A stretch of DNA of 5,347 nt from Bacteroidales bacterium UBA4073 (GCA_002383425.1 DFYV01000050.1:1-5347), one strand, 5' to 3'; numbered from the stretch's first letter, positions 1-5,347 are shown. The notes: a model not told the origin generated them from the letters alone. Made by a program: numbers and translations.

Positions 1-336
1 TGTTTATTAACTAATTATATGTAAAGTTACGACATTTTAATTTGCTATTACGTCAGGAGTTCTGAATGTAGTATTTTTCGAAAAGGTAACCAAACTACCC
101 TATACAATTTTGTATATATCAGTATATCAATGTATAATAAATATGTTATATGTTACAGGATTACAATGATTAGTTTTTCTTTCACCGCAAAGGCGCAAAG
201 ACACAAAGAAAAAATAAAAATTATTGAAAATTAACCTTTTGCAACTTGGCGCCTTTGCGGTAAAATATTTTTTTGCATTTTTAATACTATCTGATTGTCA
301 AGATGTTGCCAGAATATTATGTGGTAACCTTAATTA
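1..336. other. AT-rich intergenic region downstream of the VOC gene
   Basis: No credible coding region is visible here. The only short open frame, on the plus strand from 224, starts inside an inverted repeat and runs antisense into the VOC gene, so I treat it as chance. The stretch holds the CGCAAAG-type inverted repeat at 184-261, a small AT-only palindrome at 101-116 (TATACAA, TT, TTGTATA), and otherwise featureless AT-rich DNA. I do not see a GC-rich hairpin with a U-tract just after the VOC stop codon, so where the SDR-VOC transcript ends is unclear. Confidence 0.6.
184..261. repeat. Inverted repeat with CGCAAAG-type 8-mer units
   Basis: The left arm ACCGCAAAGGCGC (184-196) and right arm GCGCCTTTGCGGT (249-261) are perfect 13-bp inverted complements separated by 52 nt. 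The left side is also a degenerate tandem of three 8-mers: CCGCAAAG (185-192), GCGCAAAG (193-200) and ACACAAAG (201-208), followed by an A-rich run. A partial third match, cttttgc at 236-242, mirrors the GCAAAG unit. From memory, CGCAAAGGCGCAAAG-type sequences recur as dispersed intergenic repeats in Bacteroidota and related genomes. The arms are GC-rich in an AT-rich spacer, so this is unlikely to be chance. It lacks a U-tract on either strand and so is a poor intrinsic terminator. Confidence 0.7.
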
Positions 337-1413
337 CTATAATTGTTTGACCCTTTTCAGGCTTAGCATTTTTATAATCCAATCAGGAACTGGTTTGTAT
401 GGATCGCGATTATCCAGGTTAAGCTGAATGCCAAGCGATTTGATTAAAGGTAAACGATGGGTTTCAACAAACTCGATTAGTGTTCCATCGGGATCTTCGA
501 TGTATGAAAAATGCCCGGCTGTTTCGCCCATAGTAAAGTTTCCTTTTGGGTTATGCTTTACATTTGAGTTAACGGTGAAAGGAAACCCTTTGTCGGTACA
601 TTCCTTTTCAAGATCGTTCATGTTCTTTATATCATAGCATAGGTGAATAAAACCCAAATCGCCCCAGAAGCGGTTTTTGAATATTTTATTGGGTTCACGA
701 TCGAGTACTTGCACCAGCTCAATTTCCGATTGTCCAAAGAACTTGCTAAAACTTCCCTTTGGGGTTTGAGAGTAAGTAAGCAGCATACGTCGGAAATTTC
801 CTTTTCCACCGGGTAATTCGGCAAGATCATCGAAAACAGCTGTTTTGTCGTACGTAATGGTATCGTACCCCAGTATGTCGCGATATAACTTAAGCGATTT
901 TTCAATATCGCTAACGCCAATAACCACTCCTCCAACTCCCGAAACATGTTTTTTCTCATCTTTAAAGATGTAGCCGTGGTTGTATATTTCAAAGAAGTTA
1001 CCAAATGGATCTTTAATGAAGAAATGCTCCTCGCCATTGGGTCTTACTGAAAGTTGGCTTACCGGTATCCCCTTTGATTCAAAGTAGTCATAGGCTTTTT
1101 TCACATTTGGGCATTTCACTTTAGCGGCAAATATGCCGTAATCGCCCAGAAGAACCTGAAATTCTGGCAAAAGAGGTATTCGCCCTTTATATTGCCAGAT
1201 TTCAAGGCCTCCTCCTCCCTGCATGTTTAGCGCAAGGGCAGCATGTCGTTGTTGGGGTTGGCCACCGGTGTATGGGAGCATCAGCTCTGCTATGGTGTTA
1301 TCCTCAAAGATTCTGATATCAAAGCCAAGGTGTTCCATGTACCATTTCCATGCTTGGGTATGGTTCGCTACCCCAATACCAACTTGCTGAATTCCATAAA
1401 TTATTTTCGACAT
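337..1413 (-). CDS. Two-domain VOC family protein (4-hydroxyphenylpyruvate dioxygenase-like fold)
   Basis: This is a 358-residue soluble protein with two tandem vicinal-oxygen-chelate halves, about residues 5-148 and 158-318. The halves align internally: GIQQVGIGV (7-15) with GVGGVVIGV (159-167), EIWQ (71-74) with ELVQ (232-235), and HFFIKDPFGNFFEI (130-143) with HFSYIEDPDGTLIEF (301-315). Length and two-half layout resemble 4-hydroxyphenylpyruvate dioxygenase (HPPD). The iron ligands expected there, two His and one Glu in the C-terminal half, are only partly present: H257 and E314 fit, but the first-His position is G162. In the N-half the matching positions are Q10, E71, A96 and E142. It may therefore be a related VOC enzyme with other chemistry rather than HPPD. 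There is no signal peptide. It starts 5 nt after the SDR stop, so it is the second gene of an operon, and its start is preceded by the A-rich TAAAAACC with no Shine-Dalgarno. Substrate unknown. Confidence 0.88.
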   Translation of the reverse strand: MSKIIYGIQQVGIGVANHTQAWKWYMEHLGFDIRIFEDNTIAELMLPYTGGQPQQRHAALALNMQGGGGLEIWQYKGRIPLLPEFQVLLGDYGIFAAKVKCPNVKKAYDYFESKGIPVSQLSVRPNGEEHFFIKDPFGNFFEIYNHGYIFKDEKKHVSGVGGVVIGVSDIEKSLKLYRDILGYDTITYDKTAVFDDLAELPGGKGNFRRMLLTYSQTPKGSFSKFFGQSEIELVQVLDREPNKIFKNRFWGDLGFIHLCYDIKNMNDLEKECTDKGFPFTVNSNVKHNPKGNFTMGETAGHFSYIEDPDGTLIEFVETHRLPLIKSLGIQLNLDNRDPYKPVPDWIIKMLSLKRVKQL

Positions 1414-1418
1414 GGTTT

Positions 1419-2216
1419 TTATGAAGGTTTTATTTTGGTAACAATTCTGAAGAAAAGGCCTGGGAAAAAACGTTTGATATGCACCATCAGTATTTCGCTT
1501 TTACCGATATAAATTTCCGGTTTGCGTTTTTTTATGGCACGAATGTACTGGCGGGCGCATTCCTTTGCACTTAGCCCATTCATTTGTCCTGGGTCCATCA
1601 ATCCATATTCTTCTCCTTGTTCATTAATGGCTTTGAGCGATATGTCCGTTTGAATGCGTCCGGGGTAAGCAATGGTTACCGAAATTTTGTAGGGTTTTAT
1701 TTCGGCCCGGAGAGTTTCAAAAAAACCTTGAATGGCGTGCTTTGCAGCAGCATACGAAGAACGTAAAGGGAATCCAAATTTTCCGGAAATGCTGCTTGTT
1801 GCAGCAATAAATCCTTCGCCTGCATCAATCATTCCTGGAAGCACTGCTTTGGTGAGTATCACATAGGAAAAGTAGTCTATCTCCATTATTTTACGGTCGA
1901 TTTCAACCGGCGTGTCCTTTACCAGCGACCGTTGGCTGATGCCACCATTGTTTATGAGCAGGTAGATTTGTTCGTATGTGTTGACTATGGTTTCGGCGGT
2001 GGTTTTTACCTCTTCGGGGTCTGATAGGTTAAAGGGGTATTCCTGACAAAACGATGTAAACTCCCGGCATTCATCGGCCACGTGGCTAAGCTTCTGGGCA
2101 TCACTCGATGATATGATGAGGTGGGCTCCATCTTTGGCCAGCTGTATTGCCAATTCCCTGCCAATGCCCGATGAGGCACCTGTTATCCATACTAACCGGT
2201 TTTTAAACGTTACCAT
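1419..2216 (-). CDS. SDR family NAD(P)-dependent oxidoreductase, DHRS7B-like
   Basis: This is a 265-residue classical short-chain dehydrogenase with a Rossmann fold, predicted to oxidise or reduce a hydroxyl/carbonyl group using NAD(P)(H). The cofactor-binding glycine motif TGASSGIG is at 12-19, and NNGG at 89-92 is a variant of the usual NNAG. The catalytic residues are S142, Y155 and K159 within SSISGKFGFPLRSSYAAAKH (141-160). The C-terminal half, with the motifs RSSYAAAKHA, LRAEIKPYKISVT, YGLMDPGQ and FFPGLFF, resembles the DHRS7/DHRS7B branch as I remember it. The fourth residue of the SDR tetrad, normally Asn in a MExNYF context, is Asp here (D114, codon GAC). The C-terminus (about 240-265) is hydrophobic and basic and might touch a membrane. 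It is the first gene of a two-gene unit with the VOC protein, 5 nt apart, with a possible promoter at 2264-2271. Substrate not predictable. Confidence 0.93.
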   Translation of the reverse strand: MVTFKNRLVWITGASSGIGRELAIQLAKDGAHLIISSSDAQKLSHVADECREFTSFCQEYPFNLSDPEEVKTTAETIVNTYEQIYLLINNGGISQRSLVKDTPVEIDRKIMEIDYFSYVILTKAVLPGMIDAGEGFIAATSSISGKFGFPLRSSYAAAKHAIQGFFETLRAEIKPYKISVTIAYPGRIQTDISLKAINEQGEEYGLMDPGQMNGLSAKECARQYIRAIKKRKPEIYIGKSEILMVHIKRFFPGLFFRIVTKIKPS

Positions 2217-2263
2217 TTAACTAATTAAACAGTGGGTAAATGAATGCCCAAATATTTTGATGT

Positions 2264-2271
2264 CAAATATA
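2264..2271 (-). promoter_or_regulatory. Candidate Bacteroidota -7 promoter box for the SDR-VOC operon
   Basis: On the minus strand this reads TATATTTG, an exact match to the TAnnTTTG -7 consensus. It lies 47 nt before the SDR start codon, which implies a 5' leader of about 40 nt. I see no matching -33 TTTG at the usual distance. In AT-rich DNA this motif can occur by chance, so the call rests mainly on its position. Confidence 0.4.
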
Positions 2272-2297
2272 ATAATTTTTGGTAAGCTATTTTTGGG

Positions 2298-2756
2298 TTA
2301 GTATTCTTTACGGGAATTTTCCTTTCCGGTCTCGTCGAATATAATCCACAGGCCACTTTTTTGGCCATTAGTGTAAGTCATGTCGTAGCGCAGCGTTCCA
2401 TTATCGTCCCACACGTACCATTTCCCGTGTTTTTTGCCGTTTGCAAAGTTGGCCTCAGATATTTTTATCCCATTCTCGTTCCATTTTTCCCAACGGCCAT
2501 CCTTTTCACCAGAACTATAGTTTCGTATTTCCTGAACTTTACCAGTTGGGTAGAAAAACTTCATTTCACCATTAGGCAATCCATTCACAATACCAGCATC
2601 AACTTTAATATTGCCATTATCGTAGTACAAGGTATATTTGCCCGAGTACGGGTTGCCTTTACTGTCGTAATATTTTCCGTCGCGTTCAATAACGTTGGTT
2701 TGTGCCAAACCAGCTATCGAGGTTAAGGTAATTAGAAATACAAAAAATGCTTTCAT
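2298..2756 (-). CDS. Secreted MORN-repeat protein (YwqK-like)
   Basis: This is a 152-residue protein with a typical signal peptide (1-18, cleavage likely at GLA/QT), so it should be exported to the periplasm or beyond. The mature part is almost entirely five MORN-type repeats of about 24 residues (about 37-59, 60-83, 84-107, 108-131 and 132-152). They follow the pattern 'G.W..(Y/W/F)(D/E/P).(N/T)G.....Y..G', for example GRWEKWNENGIKI and GKWYVWDDNGTLRYDMTYTNG. MORN_2-type proteins are often labelled 'toxin-antitoxin system YwqK family antitoxin', but there is no toxin gene beside it, so I do not adopt that role. It stands alone: the terminator at 2801-2832 separates it from the gene upstream, and 81 nt separate it from the SDR start downstream. 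A weak promoter match exists at 2779-2786 (minus-strand TATTTTCG, one mismatch to TAnnTTTG), with a TTTG at 2802-2805. Function unknown; perhaps protein or ligand binding in the envelope. Confidence 0.88.
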   Translation of the reverse strand: MKAFFVFLITLTSIAGLAQTNVIERDGKYYDSKGNPYSGKYTLYYDNGNIKVDAGIVNGLPNGEMKFFYPTGKVQEIRNYSSGEKDGRWEKWNENGIKISEANFANGKKHGKWYVWDDNGTLRYDMTYTNGQKSGLWIIFDETGKENSRKEY

Positions 2757-2800
2757 AAAGAATCTTTTTTAGATTGTACGAAAATAGTAATAAAAATGAT

Positions 2801-2832
2801 ACAAAAAAACTTCCCGAAAAATCGGGAAGTTT
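2801..2832 (-). terminator. Intrinsic terminator of the beta-helix lipoprotein gene
   Basis: An 11-bp perfect stem, 2807-2817 paired with 2822-2832, encloses a 4-nt loop. Read on the minus strand it is AAACTTCCCGA, TTTT, TCGGGAAGTTT, running straight into a U-tract (TTTTTTTGT). It lies 23 nt past the lipoprotein stop codon and upstream of the MORN gene, so it separates the two transcription units. Confidence 0.9.
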
Positions 2833-2855
2833 CGGTAAGATTAAAAGAAGTTGAT

Positions 2856-4202
2856 TTAGTATTGAGCGTTTTTAGGATCCCAGTTGGTCCATCCTTGTGC
2901 CCAGTTTTGTGTTCCAAAGGCACCTCTGTATGTTACCACCTCAAAACCTGTTAATCCGGTAAATGAAGCACCGCTGAGTGCAGGAGAGCCACTCTGAGGC
3001 ATAGCATTTACATTGCCCCAGTTCCAGGCATTGGTAAGTTGAAGTTCGCTATTTTCAGTGTAAAGGGTATTTTCACCATCTACAAACATGGCTTCATATT
3101 CTGCCTGGGTTAAACTTGTGCCATCGGTTTTAGCATTAAAGTCCTTAATCATGCCTGCAACAAGACAGTTTCTGATTTCAGGGCCCCCTGGTCTATTGTA
3201 AAGGGTCATGGAAGTACCTTCGAGTGAGATACCTGTGTTAAAACCAGCAATAATTGAGTTGTAAAGGCATAAACGGGTGTTGCGGCGTAGCCTTAAACCG
3301 TACTTGTGGTTGGGGTTAACATTAGCCTGGGTTTTAGTGGCATACGGTCCAAGTATGGTGATATTGCTGAATTTGGCAGAGGTAAGAGGTTCGTTTGATG
3401 AGCCATTTGCATCATTATCCGATTCGAAACCGTTTGAAGCGTCACTCTTATCAGCTTCTTCCGGGCCTCTCAGGATTAGAGCAAATTGAACTTTTCCGCT
3501 GTAACCGTTATCGGTGTCAAAATCATCATCACCACCGCGGTATGCAATTATGTGCTTGGCATTCACTGTACCTCCAAACCATTCAAAGGAGTCATCACGA
3601 CCATAGGAAACCTGAACGTAGTCAATGGTTGTACCGCTACCAACACCACCCATGGTTAAACCGTTTATTTCGTTACCGTTCGATACTTCGTAACCGGCAA
3701 ATTCAATACGAACATAGCGAAGAATACCAGAGTTATCGTTAGGGTCAGTACCTCCATAAATTGCTCCTGTTCCACCCTCAATTTCGGCGGTGCCTCCAGT
3801 TTGATTGATAGGGGCTTTACCACATAAGATTAAACCTGCCCAATCGCCGGGATTACGTTGTCCAGATGGCTTATCGCTTGTGAAAATTATGGGCTTTTCA
3901 GCGGTACCGTCAGCTATGATTTTAGCACCTTGTTCTACAATAAGACAAGCTTTTGAATCGCTTAATCCTTTGATTAATGTGCCGGGTTCAATGGTCAAGG
4001 TAGCGCCTGGTTTTACGTAAACAAATCCTTCGAGTACTATGGTGTCCTTTGATTCCCATAGGGTGTTTTCAGCAATTGCACCCGAAACGGTCTTTGTTGT
4101 TCCTGCTGGGGGAGGGGTATCCTCATCGTCATCACATGATGTTAATAGTAACCCTGATAGGGCTACTGTAACAAAAAATAGATTTAAAATTTTACGGTTC
4201 AT
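2856..4202 (-). CDS. Surface-type lipoprotein, predicted parallel beta-helix (often misnamed 'multidrug transporter')
   Basis: This is a 448-residue exported lipoprotein. The N-terminus is a type II signal peptide with lipobox LTSC (20-23), so C23 would be lipidated. The next residues, DDDEDT, match the acidic 'lipoprotein export signal' seen after the Cys in surface-exposed Bacteroidota lipoproteins. The mature protein has short beta-strand and glycine-rich turns, typical of a right-handed beta-helix: VYVKPGATLTIEPGTLIKG (61-79), GAKIIADGTAEKPIIFTS (92-109), WAGLILCGKAPIN (121-133), GNEINGLTMGGVGSGTTIDYV (176-196), SFEWFGGTVNAKHI (205-218) and DDDFDTDNGYSGKVQ (225-239). The C-terminus has a Trp-rich signature (NWAQGWTNWDP, 433-443). 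I recognise this as a common Bacteroidota family that databases sometimes label 'multidrug transporter'; nothing here has membrane-transporter features. It is monocistronic, with a -7 box at 4244-4251 and a strong terminator after it. The ligand or surface role is unknown; related genes often sit near TonB-dependent receptors, but none is in this window. Confidence 0.9.
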   Translation of the reverse strand: MNRKILNLFFVTVALSGLLLTSCDDDEDTPPPAGTTKTVSGAIAENTLWESKDTIVLEGFVYVKPGATLTIEPGTLIKGLSDSKACLIVEQGAKIIADGTAEKPIIFTSDKPSGQRNPGDWAGLILCGKAPINQTGGTAEIEGGTGAIYGGTDPNDNSGILRYVRIEFAGYEVSNGNEINGLTMGGVGSGTTIDYVQVSYGRDDSFEWFGGTVNAKHIIAYRGGDDDFDTDNGYSGKVQFALILRGPEEADKSDASNGFESDNDANGSSNEPLTSAKFSNITILGPYATKTQANVNPNHKYGLRLRRNTRLCLYNSIIAGFNTGISLEGTSMTLYNRPGGPEIRNCLVAGMIKDFNAKTDGTSLTQAEYEAMFVDGENTLYTENSELQLTNAWNWGNVNAMPQSGSPALSGASFTGLTGFEVVTYRGAFGTQNWAQGWTNWDPKNAQY

Positions 4203-4243
4203 AATTTTATTTTTAAGGGTTAGTGTAATTCTTTTTTACAGTT

Positions 4244-4251
4244 CAAAAGTA
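4244..4251 (-). promoter_or_regulatory. Candidate Bacteroidota -7 promoter box for the lipoprotein gene
   Basis: Minus-strand TACTTTTG is an exact match to TAnnTTTG and lies 41 nt before the lipoprotein start codon, which would give a leader of roughly 35 nt. No clear -33 TTTG is found at the expected spacing. Because the terminator at 4465-4495 closes the preceding unit, a promoter is needed in this gap, which supports the call. Confidence 0.5.
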
Positions 4252-4464
4252 TTATACCGATCGAACATTATGGTTAAGCATAGCTTAGCTTTACATTAGA
4301 TGTTTGTTATATTAAGGTTAACTATTAAAGTCAAATTCACACCACAGTAATTCTTGACCGATAAGAATATGGAAACCAGTATTTTAAATCAATAATTTTG
4401 TATTTCCCTTAGGGTTTTCCCCAATAATTAATAGCACAACATTTTTATGCCTTATATTGAAGGT

Positions 4465-4495
4465 AAAAAAAGAGCCGGATTAGGGCATCCGACTC
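4465..4495 (-). terminator. Intrinsic terminator of the carboxypeptidase-domain gene
   Basis: On the minus strand GAGTCGGAT (4487-4495) pairs with ATCCGGCTC (4472-4480), giving nine pairs including one G-U wobble, closed by a 6-nt loop. A run of seven T residues (4465-4471) follows. It lies 42 nt past the stop codon at 4538. The U-tract side fits minus-strand termination only. Confidence 0.88.
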
Positions 4496-4537
4496 AGAAA
4501 AACTTGCATTGCGCATTATTGCATAGCGTATGTGGGT

Positions 4538-4882
4538 TTACTCTACCGTATTAAGTTCAATTTTAAGTTCTTTGGAGTTTCTGTTAACTTCCACTTCAGC
4601 TGGGGCGTATGAAATCAAACTAACGCAGATTTTTGCTTTCGGTTGATTAAAATTAATGGTGAAATTACCCTCAAAATCGGTGTAAACCACAGTGCTTTCA
4701 TCAACCTTTACTGTTACACCTGCAAGTGATTCACCTGTAAGCTTGTCGACCACCTTCCCTTTAATGGTACTTACCATTGAGGAGGTAACCGTCTTGGTCG
4801 ATTCCTTCTTATCATCTTCATTAGCAGCTATTACGTTTAGTGCCACTATGCTTACCATTAAAATTGATAGTATTTTTTTCAT
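4538..4882 (-). CDS. Small exported carboxypeptidase-like regulatory domain protein
   Basis: This gene encodes 114 residues when started at 4882 (MKKILSILMV), which is my preferred start because it begins a clean signal peptide with the basic MKK, a hydrophobic stretch and likely cleavage near VIA/ANE (19/20). In-frame ATGs at 4888 and 4909 would add residues before the signal; the one at 4909 overlaps the likely promoter area. After a charged linker (EDDKKESTKT) comes a carboxypeptidase-regulatory-like beta-sandwich (about 38-105). Its signatures are IKGKVVDKLTGESLAGVTVKV, then TDFEGNFTINF and VSLISYAPAEVEV, with the typical G.V.D..TGE.L.GV.V and T...G.F.I elements. In Bacteroidota this domain usually forms the N-terminus of TonB-dependent receptors; here it stands alone with no plug, barrel or other domain. 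It ends 42 nt before a terminator, so it is its own unit. Likely periplasmic or envelope binding/scaffold role; the partner is unknown. Confidence 0.85.
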   Translation of the reverse strand: MKKILSILMVSIVALNVIAANEDDKKESTKTVTSSMVSTIKGKVVDKLTGESLAGVTVKVDESTVVYTDFEGNFTINFNQPKAKICVSLISYAPAEVEVNRNSKELKIELNTVE

Positions 4883-5051
4883 AACCATATAGTTTTCAGT
4901 TTTTACCACTACAAAGAAAGCCCCCTAATATTGTCTGATTATTATCTTAACATGATTTGAATATTAAGTTTATGTAAACTAATTGGGATTTGGTAATCGA
5001 CTATATTGTAAACCCTCAAATAATCAGAGCATTGGTGCTGTTAATTAAAGA

Positions 5052-5096
5052 TTTCCGGGTAGAGCGGTTCATTACCACCCCACTCTACCCGGGAAA
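5052..5096. repeat. Imperfect inverted repeat (GC-rich hairpin)
   Basis: CCGGGTAGAG (5055-5064) pairs perfectly with CTCTACCCGG (5083-5092). The stem extends by TTT/AAA after a single bulged G at 5093, and the loop is 18 nt. There is no strong U-tract on either strand: the minus strand continues as TCTTTAATTAA and the plus strand is A-rich. So it could be a weak minus-strand terminator for something to the right, a structured RNA element or a dispersed repeat. Confidence 0.6.
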
Positions 5097-5161
5097 ATAG
5101 AAAAACAATAAATGTACATTTCTATTGCATATTTTTTAACTATTCAAATCCAATCTCAAGG

Positions 5162-5181
5162 CAACGGCATTCATGCCGTTG
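5162..5181. repeat. Palindrome 1 of cluster (CAACGGCAT / ATGCCGTTG)
   Basis: Two perfect 9-bp arms, CAACGGCAT (5162-5170) and ATGCCGTTG (5173-5181), are separated by only TC. From memory this GGCATTCATGCC palindrome is common as a dispersed intergenic element in Bacteroidota. It lies far from any gene end in the window. Confidence 0.7.
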
Positions 5182-5183
5182 GA

Positions 5184-5199
5184 AACTGGATATCCGGTT
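5184..5199. repeat. Palindrome 2 of cluster (AACTGGATATCCGGTT)
   Basis: This 16-bp near-perfect palindrome centres on GGATATCC and departs from symmetry at one position pair (T5187 against G5196). It begins three bases after palindrome 1. Short and possibly fortuitous alone, but its position between two strong palindromes suggests it belongs to the same composite element. Confidence 0.45.
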
Positions 5200-5210
5200 A
5201 TAATGGTAGT

Positions 5211-5241
5211 CCCCTTTCAGGGTTTAAAACCCTGAAAGGGG
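5211..5241. repeat. Palindrome 3 of cluster (15-bp perfect arms)
   Basis: CCCCTTTCAGGGTTT (5211-5225) and AAACCCTGAAAGGGG (5227-5241) are perfect inverted complements around a single A at 5226, the longest perfect palindrome in the window. No U-tract follows on either strand, so a simple intrinsic terminator is unlikely. CCCTTTCAGGG-type palindromes recur between genes in Bacteroidota as I recall them, which suggests a dispersed repeat. Confidence 0.75.
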
Positions 5242-5347
5242 TGTAAACGAATAAATGAAATTTTACCAGTTAGCAAAAATTTTTAAGTTTTTCAAATTCC
5301 TTTTACATGGTTGAGTCCAGTCAAAAAGGCCAAAAGCAAACGCGTCA

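Larger units (their letters stand above)
4203..4537. other. Intergenic region between lipoprotein and carboxypeptidase-domain genes
   Basis: This 335-nt AT-rich gap holds the promoter of the lipoprotein gene at its left end and the terminator of the upstream gene at 4465-4495. The part between them (about 4260-4460) shows no credible coding frame and only tiny palindromes, such as CCCTTAGGG at 4407-4415 and TAAGC/GCTTA at 4275-4287. I see nothing there that supports a riboswitch or small RNA. Confidence 0.6.
4883..5347. other. Gene-poor right end with hairpin and palindrome cluster
   Basis: No complete gene is supported in this 465-nt stretch. The first part should hold the promoter of the gene at 4538-4882; the best -7 candidate is minus-strand TTTCTTTG at 4912-4919, one mismatch from TAnnTTTG. 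It is followed by an imperfect hairpin at 5052-5096, three palindromes at 5162-5241, and an AT-rich end. At the right edge, short open frames touch the boundary on both strands (minus 5263-5346, plus from 5307). They are too short to call. Confidence 0.55.

Noticed and set aside
224..427. Plus-strand open frame of 67 codons
   Set aside because: It starts inside the CGCAAAG-type inverted repeat and runs antisense into the end of the VOC gene; no recognisable domain or start context.
627..1037. Minus-strand 136-codon frame inside the VOC gene
   Set aside because: It overlaps the well-supported VOC coding frame in another phase and shows no family resemblance.
2298..2756. Toxin-antitoxin module based on the YwqK-like label
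   Set aside because: No toxin gene lies beside it and the protein has a signal peptide; the label does not establish a function.
3395..3742. Plus-strand 115-codon frame opposite the lipoprotein gene
   Set aside because: His/Arg/Tyr-rich translation is what the antisense of a Gly/Asp/Asn-rich beta-helix gene gives; no domain is visible.
4393..4400. Plus-strand TAATTTTG, an exact -7 consensus match
   Set aside because: No plus-strand gene follows and no -33 element precedes it; chance match in AT-rich DNA.
5058..5067. GGTAGAGCGG resembles the D-arm of a tRNA
   Set aside because: There is no matching acceptor stem, anticodon arm or T-loop at tRNA spacing; the bases are explained by the hairpin at 5052-5096.
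5263..5346. Possible C-terminal tail of a minus-strand gene entering from the right edge (ends FANW, TAA), or a plus-strand start at 5307 (MVESSQKG)
   Set aside because: Too short to judge, both strands are open, and the adjacent palindromes suggest intergenic DNA; needs sequence beyond the window.
1..5347. A novel defence or other multi-gene system
   Set aside because: The genes form separate, independently terminated units of known fold types with no nuclease, helicase, reverse transcriptase, transposase or repeat array.

Overview
The window looks like a chromosomal segment from a member of the Bacteroidota. The evidence is a low-GC background, A-rich translation starts without Shine-Dalgarno sequences, start-proximal matches to the Bacteroidota -7 box (TAnnTTTG), and protein types typical of that phylum. 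These include a Cys-Asp-Asp-Asp lipoprotein of the large 'parallel beta-helix' family, a free-standing carboxypeptidase-like regulatory domain protein and a MORN-repeat secreted protein. No finer placement is justified from the sequence alone.

All five convincing genes lie on the minus strand, so transcription runs from high to low coordinates. From right to left they are: a small exported carboxypeptidase-regulatory-like domain protein (4538-4882) ending at a clear intrinsic terminator (4465-4495); a 448-residue surface-type lipoprotein (2856-4202) with its own -7 box and a strong terminator (2801-2832); a 152-residue secreted MORN-repeat protein (2298-2756); and a two-gene unit of a DHRS7B-like short-chain dehydrogenase (1419-2216) followed 5 nt later by a two-domain VOC (glyoxalase/HPPD-fold) protein (337-1413). 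The SDR-VOC pair is almost certainly co-transcribed and may act on the same small molecule, which is unknown. The other three genes look like separate cell-envelope or exported functions.

Both ends of the window are gene-poor. The left end (1-336) carries an inverted repeat built on CGCAAAG-type 8-mers. The right end (4883-5347) carries a hairpin and then three palindromes packed into 80 bp, resembling dispersed intergenic repeats of Bacteroidota.

I see no CRISPR array, rRNA, tRNA, transposase, integrase, toxin-antitoxin pair or defence system, and no convincing new multi-gene system. The observations most worth following are the atypical active-site residues in the SDR and VOC proteins and the palindrome cluster near the right edge.
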